Part shown: one piece after another, positions 32,301 through 44,652 of the stretch
Numbering within the stretch: the first letter of the stretch is position 1
How the letters are laid out: the number at the start of each line of letters is the position of its first letter
Source: Perkinsus chesapeaki
Taxonomy: Eukaryota; Perkinsozoa; Perkinsida; Perkinsidae
Assembly (NCBI GenBank): GCA_013115145.1
Contig: JAAPAO010000024.1
Coordinates: forward strand, 62,001-126,000
DNA: 64,000 bases
Direction: 5' to 3'
Made by a program: the position numbers and the translations under genes
The notes under the pieces: generated by a model
Seen by the model: only the letters and a program-made list of their open reading frames with translations
Database searches by the model: none
What the model was told of the DNA's origin: nothing

Positions 32301-33243
32301 TGAATACTAGCTCGACCCATTACAGCGCCAGGCGAGAGAGAATGCGGCAGCTAATGACCGGCGCATTTGCCAGAGTTGGTGTTGCGCAATCTTATTATCT
32401 GTTTCATAAATACTCTTACACGAGTAGCGAGGATTTCGACTCCCTCATCGAGGTGGGCCTTGAACCGCATACAGTCTCTGATGATACGTGTGATCCAAAG
32501 CCGCACCCACCAAAACCCTTTCGATTGGTAATGATGGCAGTCATGTCCGACCAAGATCATTTTGACCACCGTCGAGCTCTAAGGCAGAGTAGCTCCTACC
32601 TGTCGCGACTATCTGTTGCTCAGGCATCCTATTGGGTATTTTTGGTACCTGCCCAAGCGCGAAGTGACTCTTTAGTTCGGCGAGAGTTTGACGAATTTGG
32701 TGATATTGTCTTTGTTCCTGATGGTTGGTCCTCTTCCACTCTTGCTTACACTCTAGAGTTTTTCCAAACGTTTGAGTTACTATGGCTGGTATTTATTCGG
32801 GATGACGTCCTCTTCGATGTTGGCCGGTTTATTGAGATTATGCGCCAACTTGAGCCACCCAGAATGAAGATGTTTTATGACCCATCTGATCTCCGATCTG
32901 TCATGGGCATGTCGCGCGACATCCATCACCTACTCGCGAGTCCAGCTGTCTTGTCAAGGCTCAAGCCTTATGCTAGTATGTGGGAAGCATTCGAGCAGTG
33001 GACAGAACCTTTCCAGGTAACGTGCTTCACATTCACACCTGCCGCTAGAGCGCGCGCTAGTCATCCCGCCGGTTTCTATTTCAGATCGAACGGCAAGGAA
33101 TCGAGGGTGTCCATGTTTCTCCAAGCCTCACCAATGCCACTTGCGTCCATGGTGCCTCGATATTAGGCGTGCTGAATGCAGACCAGCTAGCTGCCATGAG
33201 CGAGCTCTCAGCATCTGGTGTAGAACCATGTTCCATATTGTAA
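29347..33243 (+). CDS. Secretory-pathway protein with two glycosyltransferase domains
   Basis: ATG 29347 starts a signal peptide (LQHCIVVLLLPFALAAAQS). Several short exons to about 31300 encode an N-terminal region I cannot assign; the joins there are only partly resolved. A long exon from about 31310 to 33015 holds two enzyme-like domains. The first, GT2/beta-1,4-GalNAc-transferase-like: VTVVAHSAERCWLLPRM, then GLSRGKSLLISLVETEFVL, the DxD-type LVLDDDFV near 31910, and GEHEQFFL. The second begins at FRLVMMAVMSDQDHFDHRRAL near 32520 and looks like GT31, with EFGDIVFVPDGWSS and an acidic IRDDVLFDV. Two final exons end at 33243 with GVEPCSIL. Polymerases of glycosaminoglycan type combine two such activities, so alternating sugar addition is possible. 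It could also be two genes, split near 31000. Confidence 0.62.
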
Positions 33244-33530
33244 CATGCTACTTCCATGAAGTTTCCGGTGTGCACCTAGAAGGGGCATTCTGCTGAATGA
33301 TTTGCCTTGTTGTTGGGGGTTGGTAGCTGTAGTGTGGATCCTGGCATCAAACTCAACGGCTAGACTGATCGCGACGAAGCTAGAAGTAATTGCAGCACCT
33401 TCCGGCACATGAGCCTTTCTGATCTAGTGGTGTAGGCGTATGTAGCATACTGTCGAGTAGCTAGCTGGATATCCCTACCGGAGGATGATGTCTTTTAATA
33501 TGTTGTTCGCATTCAGTTGTTGATTTTATC

Positions 33531-35667
33531 ATGAATCGTGCAGTGTACGCTCCTTTCCTCCTTTTAATACTTCTACTCGCACCTACCACGGTATCGCGAA
33601 TCCTAGGTGGCTCTAATTGCAATGTCTCCTGGAGTGCTTCAATAGTCTCCAATGGCTCTAATCACGTTCTAACTCCACAAGCCGCAAGTCGCACAGGCGC
33701 GGCTTGGTGGGCGTGCTTCTCCTCAAAGGATAATCAAGTACTCGGTTATAATGTCACCTTGCAAACTCAACCTCATCATGCCGGTGGCATGGAGGTGTTC
33801 CTGAGAGTCTCCGAGGCAAGCGCATGCGATGGTTCGGTTCGCATTGATGCCAAGGATAGAGTCTCCTCTTGGACGATAACTTCGAGCCTTATGGGTAACC
33901 GTGTTGTAAAAAGCGTCATCCTTCCCTATGGCTATGGTCGGCAACTTGACTGCTCTGTTGAATCCTGCGACCACACTCTATCTTATGGTTCTGATGCGAG
34001 CTATCAAGTCCTCGTCTCATCACTGGATGGCAATGAGAGTGGATTCCTGGCTACCTTGGATGGAGCTGGTTTCCTAAAGACTTACTCTTCTGGCAATCAC
34101 GGCACGGAGTTTTCTGTAACAACGGAGGTAAGATGATTCGTGTGGAAGGTATGGCATGTTTCTTTTCAGTTACGCGAGCGGCTTGATCCAGCCACGTTAC
34201 CATTTCGTACTCCCTTTCCGACGGTGGTTGGTGTCATAGAAGGCGATTGGTTCGATGTGGCGAATATCTATCGTGAATGGGCAGTTCCGGTCTTCACGGT
34301 TCCCAAAAAGAGGACTTGGCTTGATGAGGCTCCGGGTGCGCTCTGGGTAAACAGTCACTGGAAAGGAGAAGGCACATTTCTGAAACTTGGTGGTCAACCT
34401 AAGCGAGTCCTGGATAATGTGGATAGACTACGCAAACTGATCGGTGGCGATCATGAAGTGGCTTTTCATTGGTATGAATGGGACAACCTTGGATATACTG
34501 ACGGTGATAACTACACCATTTGTCCCGATCCTACTTGTGGCTTTGACACTCACTATCCTCATTATCTTCCTGCTAGACCCGGCTTCGCAGAGGCAGTTGA
34601 TAAGTTGTATGGAATGGGTGTTCACGTATTCCCCTACATCAACGGTCGGTTATTCGATACTCAACTGCCAGAGTGGAAGAGTGATGTGGAACCTCAACAT
34701 GCTTGTCGTGATATTAGCGGTGAAGTCGTTTCTGAAGACTACGGGTCCGGTACCACTTTCGGCATACCAAATCCAGCTGGAGCATACTGGCCAACAGTTA
34801 TTGAAACTGCTTGCAGCGAGATAATGTAAGTCAAGGGATACATCCGTGTGAAGTTTTACCTATGTTTGCCTTCTTTCTTAGGCAGAATTTCCCCAATCTG
34901 GGCGGAATTTACCTTGATGAGCTCGCTGCTGCACCCAACCTACCTTGCTACATCAACGGCCGAGGCCATAATTGGGTTCACGGTATTAACAAAGTTGCGA
35001 TAGGGTGAGTTGCCTCTCTTTGTACTCCTGTCCTGATAGAAAGCTACTCGGGACAAAAATCGAATTCGTCTTCAGGTGCTCGGATGGTGCGTCGCAATGG
35101 AAGGCTGGTGTGCCAACATTGACTGAATCCAATGCAGAAACGATGATGAAGTCTGTTGATGCTTATCTCACTCTCGTTGCTATGCACGCCTCTAGTCCTG
35201 TACCTTTCTTTGGTACTGTCTACGGCGGGCATTATAAAGGTGTCGGTTCTTCCTTCACTCGGAAGGCCCACGGGACTCCCCAAGATTTTACCAGGGCCAT
35301 CTGTCAACAGTTGCTCTTCGGTAATCGCCTTGGTTGGTTTGCCCTTGATGGTGATGACGGATTACTTACCTTCCTCGAGGGCTCTCCTGAATCTGTGGCC
35401 TTCCTTCGGAGAGCTCTAGATGTCCGGTCCGAGCTGTCTCTATGGTTTGACCATGGACGACCTGGACGGCAGCGTGGAGATACTAACCAAGATTGGATAT
35501 ATGAGGATGCCCACAAGAAGTTGACCACGACCGTGTTTTGCAAGCCTCTCAGCCTCCCGGCTGACTTGATAGAGCCGCCTGTGGAAGATATGGTATATTC
35601 CAGTATAAAAGAAGATACAGCGGCTTCGACCAAGGCTGCCATCATCGAAGATTTAATCATTTTTTAG
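33531..35667 (+). CDS. Secreted glycoside-hydrolase-like protein, copy 1
   Basis: Four exons (33531-34127, 34170-34825, 34882-35004, 35076-35667) join in phase to about 655 residues. ATG 33531 begins a signal peptide (YAPFLLLILLLAPTTVS). A beta-rich N-terminal half is followed by a barrel-like half: VIEGDWFDVANIYREWA, FHWYEWDNLGYTDGDNY, GMGVHVFPYINGRLFD, GGIYLDELAAAPNLPCY and GNRLGWFALDGDDGLLTF. The pattern of a Trp/Asp-rich first strand and an IYLDEL strand resembles the DUF6259 group related to clan-D glycoside hydrolases; the Asp/Glu of YLDEL is a candidate catalytic site. The substrate is unknown. A second copy starts 1 kb downstream. Confidence 0.7.
33925..34650 (+). repeat. Near-identical tract shared with 37076-37806
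   Basis: From the codons for LPYGYGRQLDCSVESC to GRLFDTQL the two hydrolase-like genes differ only at scattered bases, including inside the 42-nt intron. Before and after this tract the genes are clearly more diverged. The shift in identity within a gene is what gene conversion or an unequal exchange leaves. Confidence 0.8.
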
Positions 35668-36701
35668 ATTAGCTCACTTCTGTACCATATTTCTAGATAT
35701 CTTCCTACGCATTGAGTAATTCAATTTGAATTCATTCGCCGATCGTTTAACATTTTTAGCTCACCCGACAGTGTTTTGGTCTCTCTGCAGCTATCACCGA
35801 GTTGCGTTATCCACTATTTCATCAAGAAAAGACCTAATTCAATTTTATTAGGATGCTCCACCAGCACAAAAGCGGTCTCTGCGAGAATATCCATCATCCA
35901 GAGCCTTACTGTCCAAAACACCCTGATTGGTATGGCTTGAAGACCGTTGGGAAGTCACTTCGTGGAAGTGTGGTCTGTTCCAAGAGCTTCCGAGGTTTTC
36001 CAGAATCCTGCAACGTTCACCGTGACATTTCATGTCGCTTCCGACACAACTAGCAGCTCCATCTTTGTTGTTAAAGGTGGAATAAGCGATTCTTTGAGAG
36101 TTCGGTTACTGAAAACCAACTATGAACCCACTGCTAGTATCCCATGGTAACGCACGAAGTAGGCTTGCAGCAGAGTGTCGTGATTACAAGGCATTGTGTG
36201 ATTCTCGTACTGTTGTGTGGTGCAGAAGTATGCTTCCTGCGCTACCGTTTGAGCCTTCTTGTTCCGTTGCTTGAGACCATTGCAGTACAGACCTCCGAGC
36301 AACAGTAGAACAGGCTGCTGTCTTACGTTGGATATTTCTGATCTTGCTGAAGGTCTCAAATCTGCAAGGACTTCCACCTCAAGAGCCCACAGTGACTTCG
36401 CTGCTGCCGGCATGTCGTCGGCATAGCGCCATGGGCCAGATGCTCCTTGCTCGGCTTTGGGCATGCGTGTATACAACACTGTTTAACCATTGACAGGCTT
36501 GGTTGCTGTCCAGTGTATGTAACTGTTAGAACTATAGTTTGGATCGCGCGCTACGTTATGTGGCATGGCCAGATCGATTCGGTAAAAAGTAAAGTGACCA
36601 AATACAGAACGTGGCGCTCTTCGGTGACGATAATTGACTCCCCTCCGCGGCAGTAACTTTTTGCATCATTTCTTTACTATCAGCTGGGTCCGCCTATCAA
36701 C
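35668..36701. other. Spacer between the tandem hydrolase-like genes, with a possible small exon pair
   Basis: Plus-strand segments at about 35850-35950 (CENIHHPEPYCPKHPDWYGL) and 35955-36150 (VWSVPRASEVFQNPATFTVTFHVASD, ending TASIPW and a stop) look protein-like and could be a last exon of copy 1 or a small separate gene. They are not repeated after copy 2. A 119-codon minus frame at 36120-36479 has no clear support. The rest is empty. Confidence 0.35.
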
Positions 36702-38791
36702 ATGCCTAATCTGCTGGCCCTATCTATTATCCTATTGGTTCCATCTGCAGCACTAGGACCAACTCACTCCGCCTACCAAGTCACGTGGAGTGCTACAATA
36801 GTCGCCAATGGCTCTAAGCACGTTCTAACTCCTCGAGCCGCATTTCACAGAGCCGCGGGTCGGTGGGCGTGTTTCTCTTCAAGGGATAATCAAATACTTG
36901 GCTATAGGGTTACCTTGCAAACTCAATCTCATCGTGCTGGGGGCGTCGAGGTGTTTCTGAGAGTCTCTGAGACAAATGGCTGCGGGGGTTCGGCGCGCAT
37001 TGATCCCATGGCTAGAATCTCCTCCTGGACAATAACTGCGAGCCTTACACGTCGCCACGTGGTGAAGAGCGTCATCCTTCCCTATGGCTATGGTCGACAA
37101 CTTGACTGCTCTGTTGAATCCTGCGACCACACTCTATCTTATGGTTCTGATGCGAGCTATCAAGTCCTCGTCTCATCGCTGGATGGCAATGAGAGTGGAT
37201 TCCTGGCTACCTTGGATGGAGCTGGTTTCCTAAAGACTTACACTTCCGGTAATCACGGCACGGAGTTTTCTGTAACAACGGAGGTAAGATGATTCGTGTG
37301 GAAGTTATGACATGTTTCTTTTCAGTTACGCGAGCGGCTTGATCCAGCCACGTTACCATTTCGTACTCCCTTTCCGACGGTGGTTGGTGTCATAGAAGGC
37401 GATTGGTTCGATGTGGCGAATATCTATCGTGAATGGGCAGTTCCGGTCTTCACGGTTCCCAAAAAGAGGACTTGGCTTGATGAGGCTCCGGGTGCGCTCT
37501 GGGTAAACAGTCACTGGAAAGGAGAAGGCACATTTCTGAAACTTGGTGGTCAACCTAAGCGAGTCCTGGATAATGTGGATAGACTACGCAAACTGATCGG
37601 TGGGGATCGTGAAGTGGCTCTTCATTGGTATGAATGGGACAACCTTGGATATACTGACGGTGATAACTACACCATGTGTCCCGATCCTACTTGTGGTTTT
37701 AACACGCACTATCCTCATTATCTTCCTGCTAGACCCGGCTTCGCAGAGGCAGTTGATAAGTTGTATGGAATGGGCGTTCGCGTATTCCCCTACATCAACG
37801 GTCGGTTATTCGATACTCAACTGGGAGAATGGGGGAATTTTGTGGAAGCTAAATATGGGTGTCGTGATTCGAATGGCCAGGTGGTTATTGAAGACTTTCA
37901 GTCTGGCACCACCTTTGGTGTCCCGAATCCAACTGCCCGCTACTGGCAACATGTGATCGAAGTTAATTGCAGGCTTGTGATGTAGGTCGACCGCTATCTC
38001 CAAAAGGCCAGGTTAATGTCGTTGTCGTCCTCTCTTTTAGCGAAGTGGCTCCAAGGACGAGTGGGATATACCTGGACGAGCTCGCTGCTGCACCCAACTT
38101 GCCTTGCTACATCGATGGTCAAGGGCATGACTTTGTGGGAGGGATCAACAAGGTCGCTTCAGGGTGAGTTGCCGCTCTCTTTTGCATGCTCAGTGCCCTC
38201 TGCTAGAGAAGCAGTTTAGACGTATCCGATAATTCGAAAAGGTGTTTCAGGTGTTCCAGTGTAATGCAATCGAAGGATGGCATCACACTCACCGAATCCA
38301 ATGGTGAAACGATGATGAAATCTGTGGATGCCTATCTCACCCTTGTTGCGATGCTTCCGGCCAAGCCAGTGCCCTTCTTCGGTGCTGTCTACGGTTACCA
38401 TTATAAGGGTATCGGTTCTCGTTTCCTTCGACAGGAGCATGGGAACCCCCACGGTTTCAGCTCAGCTATTTGCAGGCAGCTACTCTTCGGTAATCGGATT
38501 GGTTGGTTTGCCCTTGATGGTCAAGAAGAACTTCTCACTTTCTTAGAAGGGTCTTCTATATCGGTTGAGTTCCTTTTAGCAGCTCTCGATCTGCGTTCCG
38601 ACCTATCACTATGGTTTGATAACGGAAGACCAGGTCGTGGCTATGGAGATACCCAACAGGATTGGATCTACGACAATGGTCACTTTCAGTCTAACATTAC
38701 TCTCACCTGTAATCCACTCAACTCAAGTGGTGTGTTCGAGGGGTCTGTAAAGGACTTATTTCATGTGACATTACGAGAAGGCAGCATTTAA
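36702..38791 (+). CDS. Secreted glycoside-hydrolase-like protein, copy 2
   Basis: A tandem paralogue with the same intron positions. ATG 36702 opens a signal peptide (LLALSIILLVPSAALG). Exon 1 ends at the same TTE|LRE junction, and the second junction is again split inside an Ile/Met codon. The barrel blocks match copy 1: GDWFDVANIYREWA, HWYEWDNLGYTDGDNY, GVRVFPYINGRLFD, GIYLDELAAAPNLPCY and GNRIGWFALDGQEELLTF. It ends at 38791. N- and C-terminal parts have drifted (for example QTQSHRAGGVEV against QTQPHHAGGMEV) while the centre is nearly identical. Both copies keep open frames and the candidate acidic residues, so both are probably active. Confidence 0.7.
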
Positions 38792-39082
38792 TCCGCTTAC
38801 AAATGGAAGATCCAATAACCTCATTGCACCTTAGGTCTAGCATGTTCGGACAACAAGCAAGTTATGCAACTGCAGCATTCATATTTTCTACCTGCTTCTT
38901 TGTATCCCTATCACAGTGCCGCGTCGGAAAAGCCTAGCAAGCACTTGATAGGTTATCCGCCGCAGGTACGATGCTGCTATTTTTATGCCGCCTTCATGAG
39001 TTTGTCGGTTACATAAGGCATTGCGTCTGCTCACTATTTGTCATGAAATACTTTTCACAGCATACGCACTCTCATAGGTCGG
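38792..39082. other. Intergenic region
   Basis: About 290 nt with no recognised gene; an upstream exon of the next small gene may be here. Confidence 0.4.
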
Positions 39083-39648
39083 TTGTGTCTTAATTCATAT
39101 CAATTGGAGCGGGTGAAAGAATTAGCCTTGGAGTCTGGTGAAAATCAAGGATCCCTCGATTCGGTCGAACCCATCGGGCAGCCCATCGTGTCGACACCAC
39201 CGGAATCATTCATCCGTTGCCTGGTTACAGTAGCCTTTGCGTTGGGATCTTCTCTGGGATTAGCTGCTGCGATCGTACAGTACAGCGTGAGGGCATCTTT
39301 AATGTCAATTCCTCTTCTTGGATCAGCCGGATCGTTTTTGGGAGTGTCTACCCGAAAGCCACGGAACACGGGCACTCCCGGAGACGCTTCTATGCATCCA
39401 GTTGCCGACAAGCCGTTGCCTAGCAGAGTCGCTGAGGTTATAGCAGCACTGCAGAAGATTCTCGATACCATTCAACAAGGTCACATAAGGCAAGAACCCT
39501 TACGCTCCTCAAAGAAAAGCAACCATCCAATAATCGTATTGTATTATGCAGGCAAGAGGAAGTGGACAATATCCTGGCTCTAGTTAGAGAGGTGTTGTCC
39601 GAGTGTAGGGAGGCCGCAAAGGGAAAAGACTTCCGTGAGCACACGTAG
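39083..39648 (+). CDS. Small protein with one hydrophobic segment, unrecognised
   Basis: An open frame to about 39475 encodes LERVKELALESGENQG, a hydrophobic segment FIRCLVTVAFALGSSLGLAA, and a helical stretch VAEVIAALQKILDTIQQ. A further helix, EEVDNILALVREVLSECREAA, in another frame ends at 39648 and is probably the last exon across a 70-nt intron. The exact junction does not resolve cleanly. The frame has no ATG at its start, so the first exon is missing. The pattern, one membrane span followed by a coiled-coil-like tail, would suit a tail-anchored or mitochondrial membrane protein. Nothing more can be said. Confidence 0.4.
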
Positions 39649-39679
39649 AGGTTATTAGCGCACATCTGAGTGAAGAACC

Positions 39680-42600
39680 TTGAACAGGTTAATAGCTCCA
39701 GCGTATCGTCTATGGCACGTATGCATATCCCTCCTCAAAGCTGTTGATGAGTACGGTTCATGCACCGTCGATGAGGAGCCTACAACGGCCAATCTACGGG
39801 TATCTAGTCTTTTCCGATGTTGCCGAAGATTGTTGGTGGTTTATAAGGAGCTCGATTGCTTTTGCCGAGAGATTGCTGCTTGGACGCTGGAGCAGGGAAT
39901 CAGGGATATACTTAACTCGTACAGTGATGGCGAAGAAGCACGCTCGCAGAGGGACAACATGATAAAGATCTGGTATGACGTCACATAGCATCATTGGTGT
40001 CCTGGAACGGACTCAGGTTGCGGACTGGGCAGAGTTGGCTCTCGTTGGTGCCAGGAAATGCTGAGCAATGGACCGCTGGGACTGCGGCATTAACAAGGGG
40101 AATAACAATATTTAAAAAGGCCGTTACGGAGCTGTCTGAGGAATCGGTTAGTGACATTACTAAGAATGCTGCCTACTCTGGCGCCTTGTGCCTGGCTCAA
40201 GGGCTGTGCCTCACTGGGAACTGGGATGGCGCTGTCCAGGTAAGTCGTTCTATGATGGGATGTCCTTGGCTGTCACTGCCGCATTTTAGACGATAAGCAG
40301 CTGTCGCGGGCTCTTATCTACCTGGGTCGGGTATCGCCGTGTTGAAGCGTCATTAGAGCTGGCGTGCCAGTGCAGGGATATCGCCACCAGAATGATTCGC
40401 GCAGCAAAATCGCCAAGTGGAAAGGAATGGGCTATCGGTGGGGCTTTACTAATTAGCCAGCTCCCGTAGGGTGGCTTCGAATTCATACATAGGACTCCCT
40501 GGATGGTCTTCCTCGTCCACGCCAGTCCTGCCCGGAGAGTTGGGGAAGGTGGCGAACCTGCTGAAGTGTGCACTCGAAGTTGTCTCGGATGATTCTTCGC
40601 CTGCAACAGACAACGAGGCTAGCTGTAAGCCGATGGGTTATGTCGTGAATTTCAAAGTCCGTAACACCACAGCCTGTTCCGTGGATGGAAGCGTTAGTCT
40701 CGATTGCGCATGTCCGTAGTGGTTGTCCAACTAAGCAAGACCCGCAGCGAGGTGTACCGTGTGCTGGCTGAGGTCCTGTCAATGCAGGGGCAGGGTGAGA
40801 AAGCTCTTGAGAGTATACAGAATGCTATACGGGAAGACATCCAGCACAAGCAATATGAGTACGGCCCACTGAAGGACATACACTTGACGAGCTTGTTTCC
40901 AGGGGTTATTATGAAAGCATCCGTGTTGCTGCATGGGTCATCCTCAACACCAATCCAGAGACTCTGAAATCGGGGACGACAGAAAAGCTAATCAAAACTG
41001 GAGAGGTGAGTACACCAGTCTTGAACATATATTACGGTGACGCACCTTAGCTGAAGAGATTGGTGGAAGAGTACTGCGCAGCATCCACAGAAGTCCCGTC
41101 GGAGTTGCAACCAGGACCATCGAGCAGGCTGTTGAACTTGGTCGAGCCTTTAGTACACGCTGTTGTCGCACTATGTAAACCACACAATCGTCCAGAGTTT
41201 TGTTCGGCCAGGTTAGAGGAGATGGTTGAGGTACGCTTCACGATAGTGCGACCGGTTCTGCATAATTCAGGACGTATTATTGTCAGGCACTCAGCCTGGT
41301 AATGCGATCTCTCGAACGAGAATGTGCAGGCTCGTCGTTGGCGTTGATGGCTGCGAGGATAGCGGACGCGATAGGGACTTTATCTCGATCCATTTCTCGG
41401 GGCTCGGAGAAGGGAGCTGGTGGGTTCCTTCGCTGGATCCTGGTTTCGCTGAATCGCGCGAGCGAAAATAAATGAGAGAATAATGCACCGTCCGGGAATT
41501 GAACCCGGACCATCTGCTTGGAAGGCAGATATCCTAACCATTAGACCAACGGTGCTGCTTAAAAGTTGAACGTGGTAAATTGCTCCACCACCCCATGCCG
41601 CTTGTACCGCTATATTGTGCATATTATACCGACTGATTATTCGATCAAGCATCTGCAGATACCCGATTGGGCGGTACTGCGTCTAACGGACTTAGTAGCC
41701 TATTGCGCGACATCGTTCTTGTCATATCGGCTAAGAGTCCCTGGGTGGACGAGGTTGTGAAATCACAATGCTCGGGCATAGTCTGGAACATGGCTGCCGG
41801 TGTAATACCCCTACGGAACCGTTCACTGCGACGGACGTGAATTAACGGCCGGTTCTCAGTTGTACACGTGTGGAGATTATGTTGCTGCGTCAACGTGGTT
41901 TGAACTATGCCAGCAAGTCGTGGATGAAGAGTCCGAATATCGGTGCTGGCAGGCTAGAGCGCTTTGCTCGTACAGAGCTTGTCAATACGAGGAAGGTTAT
42001 CGGAATTCCGACATCCGTTGCGGGTATGAACTCAGCCTTGGTCGATATTTAGGTGTCCGTCTGGCAAGAGCGGCACTGCGCTTATGTTCGGATGCAACTG
42101 CAAGATCGCAACCACTGCTCGCGATGGTCAATTGTGCGATTGACGGACAGGTGTCGGGAGCTGGTAAGAAATGTTTTCCATGTGGCTGCAGTGCGAAACT
42201 GCTAGAGGTCATGCTTGAATATACCAGCCCAAGAGCATGTTGCCGCATTGTATTGTTCACTCCTCGTGGCCGATCCTTAGTTACTGAAATCATTGGCGAG
42301 TTAGAAAAGATAGCAGCTAGTTCTGCCGAGGGAGTATCACCACAGCTACTCGTGGCAGTGCTGAACAAATTTGAAGGGTTAGAAGGTATGGAGGAGTATG
42401 TCTCTAGATGTCTCAAGGTAAGGTGTTCTCGGTACAGATAACCTAGAGTTAATTTCATTGTGCCAGCTGATTGGCCAGTACCTCTGTCGGGGGAGCGATG
42501 GCCCTCAAATAAACCTATTGGACCGTTTGACGATATTTCGTTGTATAGCAAAGAACGCTGTCGACGGGGACGACAGTGAAGCAGCTCTTCATTATGTCGA

Positions 42601-44465
42601 AGCAGTATGTGACAGTTTGAGCGGCGTAAGACAAACAAAGAGTGGGTTTATTCTTATTCTTTGAACTCTGAGTACACACTCAAAGCAACGGCTTGCGATG
42701 CAGAGTCACGAATCCAGCCCCTCGTCCACGGGCGATACAACAAGGGGTTGGTCAGAGTCGCTATCGTCTAGCGGTTAGGACGTCACGTTGTGGCCGTGAC
42801 AACCCCGGTTCAAATCCGGGTAGCGACTTTTGCTTGACATCATCATGGCGTCCAGGTTCAGCTAGAAGATTGCCAGTCTGACCAAGAACAAGTGGTAGAT
42901 CAAATTGCGGCCTTATTTAAAATCGGCTGGAACCTAGGCGTTCGGCTGGTAAACTGCGACGACCAGGAAGAGTCTAGTCCTTGGGATGCTGTGAGTAGCG
43001 TACACTCGGGGCTTATGTCTGCCGTAAGCTCTTGGCTTCTCAGTCCTTACGAACGGAAACGGTACTTGGGAATGTTAATCCAAGCTTTCAGGCCTTTCGC
43101 GCCTTTCGCAGTGCCCGCACCCTGATAGATCAATTCCTTCTACCCCATGAGAAGGCCAAGGCGGAACGAGACGAAAAGGAATCATTGAAGGTGAGCCAGC
43201 ACATTTGTCAGACAACCTCTGCACCCTATTGAATATCGTGGCAGCGATAGACGTTTTTCAGCTAACAGAGGATTCCCGTATGTGCCTTATTTTTATGCTC
43301 ACGGCCCTGACCAGATTGGCTTTGAGCTTGGAAAACTCGCCACAAGAGTCATCTGACAATTCACACGAGTAGAATAGTCACTGAAGGCCGACTAGCAATG
43401 GCAGAACTATTTCAGAGCTGAACAGGAGGAGCCACCATCCACGAACTCAAGCCAAGCTAGGGGTCTGGCCGGCCTGACAGCCAAGGAACTTTATAAAGTA
43501 TTCGATACTGCTGCTGTGGCCGCTAATTTCCCTCTGAATCTTCACAAACATGCTATTCTGTTTTTCGGCAGGTGGGATTAGGTTTGTTAAAAGTAAACCA
43601 GGAAATGGACAACGGGGCAGCCCGAAGTCTACCGCTGATGCTACTGTTTGAGTTCAAGTGCACCGTTGGGGCACTCTCGGGTGCGAATGACGGCGAGACG
43701 AGATTAGCTGAAGTCAAGCGCATTCTTGAGGACGCTCAATCTAAACGAGTCGCCTCCAAGGACTGGCTTGAGGTACATTCAACGGTCTTGTGTTCAGGTT
43801 TTGTCTGTCGTTGGCATGTAGATACTCACCTCCTGGTGCCTAAACCGGCGTCCGCCTGCATTCGGCGAGGCAGGTATGGTTCTTGCAGTATTGACCAGTT
43901 CCCCGAGAGATGCTGGGCGGATGCTTCCCGTCTATTATCGCGAGTGGCTCCGAGCACAAGAAGGAGCTGATGATTCGACACTTCAGGTGAGCTCCCCGCA
44001 AGTTAGGTTTTTGTGGTCTTAGAATGCTTCCGAACTGTCAGATTCTTGGCACCTTGCTGACCCTCCTAGACGAGGCTGTGCAGTCCAATGGAGCATCCTC
44101 TTTGGCCGAGGTAGGCCCTTTCCTATTATAGCATCTACAGATGTACTTTTGTTAGATTGGATACAATGAAAAGGAGATAAAATGGGTGCTATGTTACTCC
44201 TGGGATAGAGCTGTTCGGCTCTACAGGTCCTTCCCAACTTGTAGCACTTCCAAAAGCTGTGATAGTTCCATTTTTCAGGCGATGTAGTTATGTTTTAGCA
44301 GAGCGTATGATGAGCAAAAGCATGTCCTTCCTAAGGTTTGCGCTACCCGAGACGAAGGAGTCTCTCGAAGGTGGCTGGCCACTTTTTCGATATCATACCG
44401 TTGTTAAGCGGTCAGGTCTCATGGCACAAGCATATGACCAGTGCTTGCAGAGAGTTCCAGCCTGA
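39680..44465 (+). CDS. TPR-rich protein, SPO22/ZIP4 (TEX11)-like candidate
   Basis: Many short exons carry helical-repeat sequence. Segments that splice in phase include IFKKAVTELSEESVSDITKN, RVEASLELACQCRDIATRMI, VLAEVLSMQGQGEKALESIQ, YYESIRVAAWVILNTNPETL, YVAASTWFELCQQVVDEESE and the WNLGVRLVNCDDQEES stretch with SSWLLSPYERKRYLGMLIQAF. The recurrent WN(M/L)..(G/A) and YVAA..WFELC patterns and the length fit the SPO22/ZIP4 meiotic TPR family, which supports crossover formation; this match is from memory of the family pattern and is moderate. The gene may start before 39680, and a frame change near 43095 is unexplained. Two tRNA genes lie within it, one antisense and one sense. It could alternatively be two TPR genes split at the tRNA-Gly. 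Confidence 0.45.
41485..41555 (-). tRNA. tRNA-Gly (anticodon TCC)
   Basis: 71 nt on the minus strand folding into a full cloverleaf. The acceptor stem GCACCGT/ACGGTGC is perfect. The anticodon stem TCTGC/GCAGA encloses the loop CTTCCAA, giving anticodon TCC. The T arm carries GGTTCAATTCC. It lies between exons of the TPR gene on the opposite strand. No intron and no encoded CCA. Confidence 0.95.
42757..42827 (+). tRNA. tRNA-His (anticodon GTG), inside an intron
   Basis: 71 nt with a perfect acceptor stem GTCGCTA/TAGCGAC, a D arm TCTAGCGGTTAGGA, an anticodon stem GTCACG/CGTGAC around loop TTGTGGC (anticodon GTG) and a T arm GGTTCAAATCC. It lies within a 230-nt intron (42626-42855) of the TPR gene, on the same strand, whose flanking exons join in phase 0. 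Confidence 0.95.
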
Positions 44466-44652
44466 CCTTAGCCAGGTTTAGTATCTCCACCATGACCATG
44501 GGAATCACAATGTCGTTCACCGTAATAGCAGTCACACATTCGGTGGCTAAGTATGAATGTTTCTTCACTGCCATTATAGTGTTTGCTTTGTAACAGCGTA
44601 AATGAGGGGAGCGATGAGGCTAGATTAGGATAATTCCTTGTCCTCTCTGCTC

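Noticed and set aside
36120-36479. 119-codon minus-strand frame
   Set aside because: No domain, no splice signals and an unstructured neighbourhood; probably chance.
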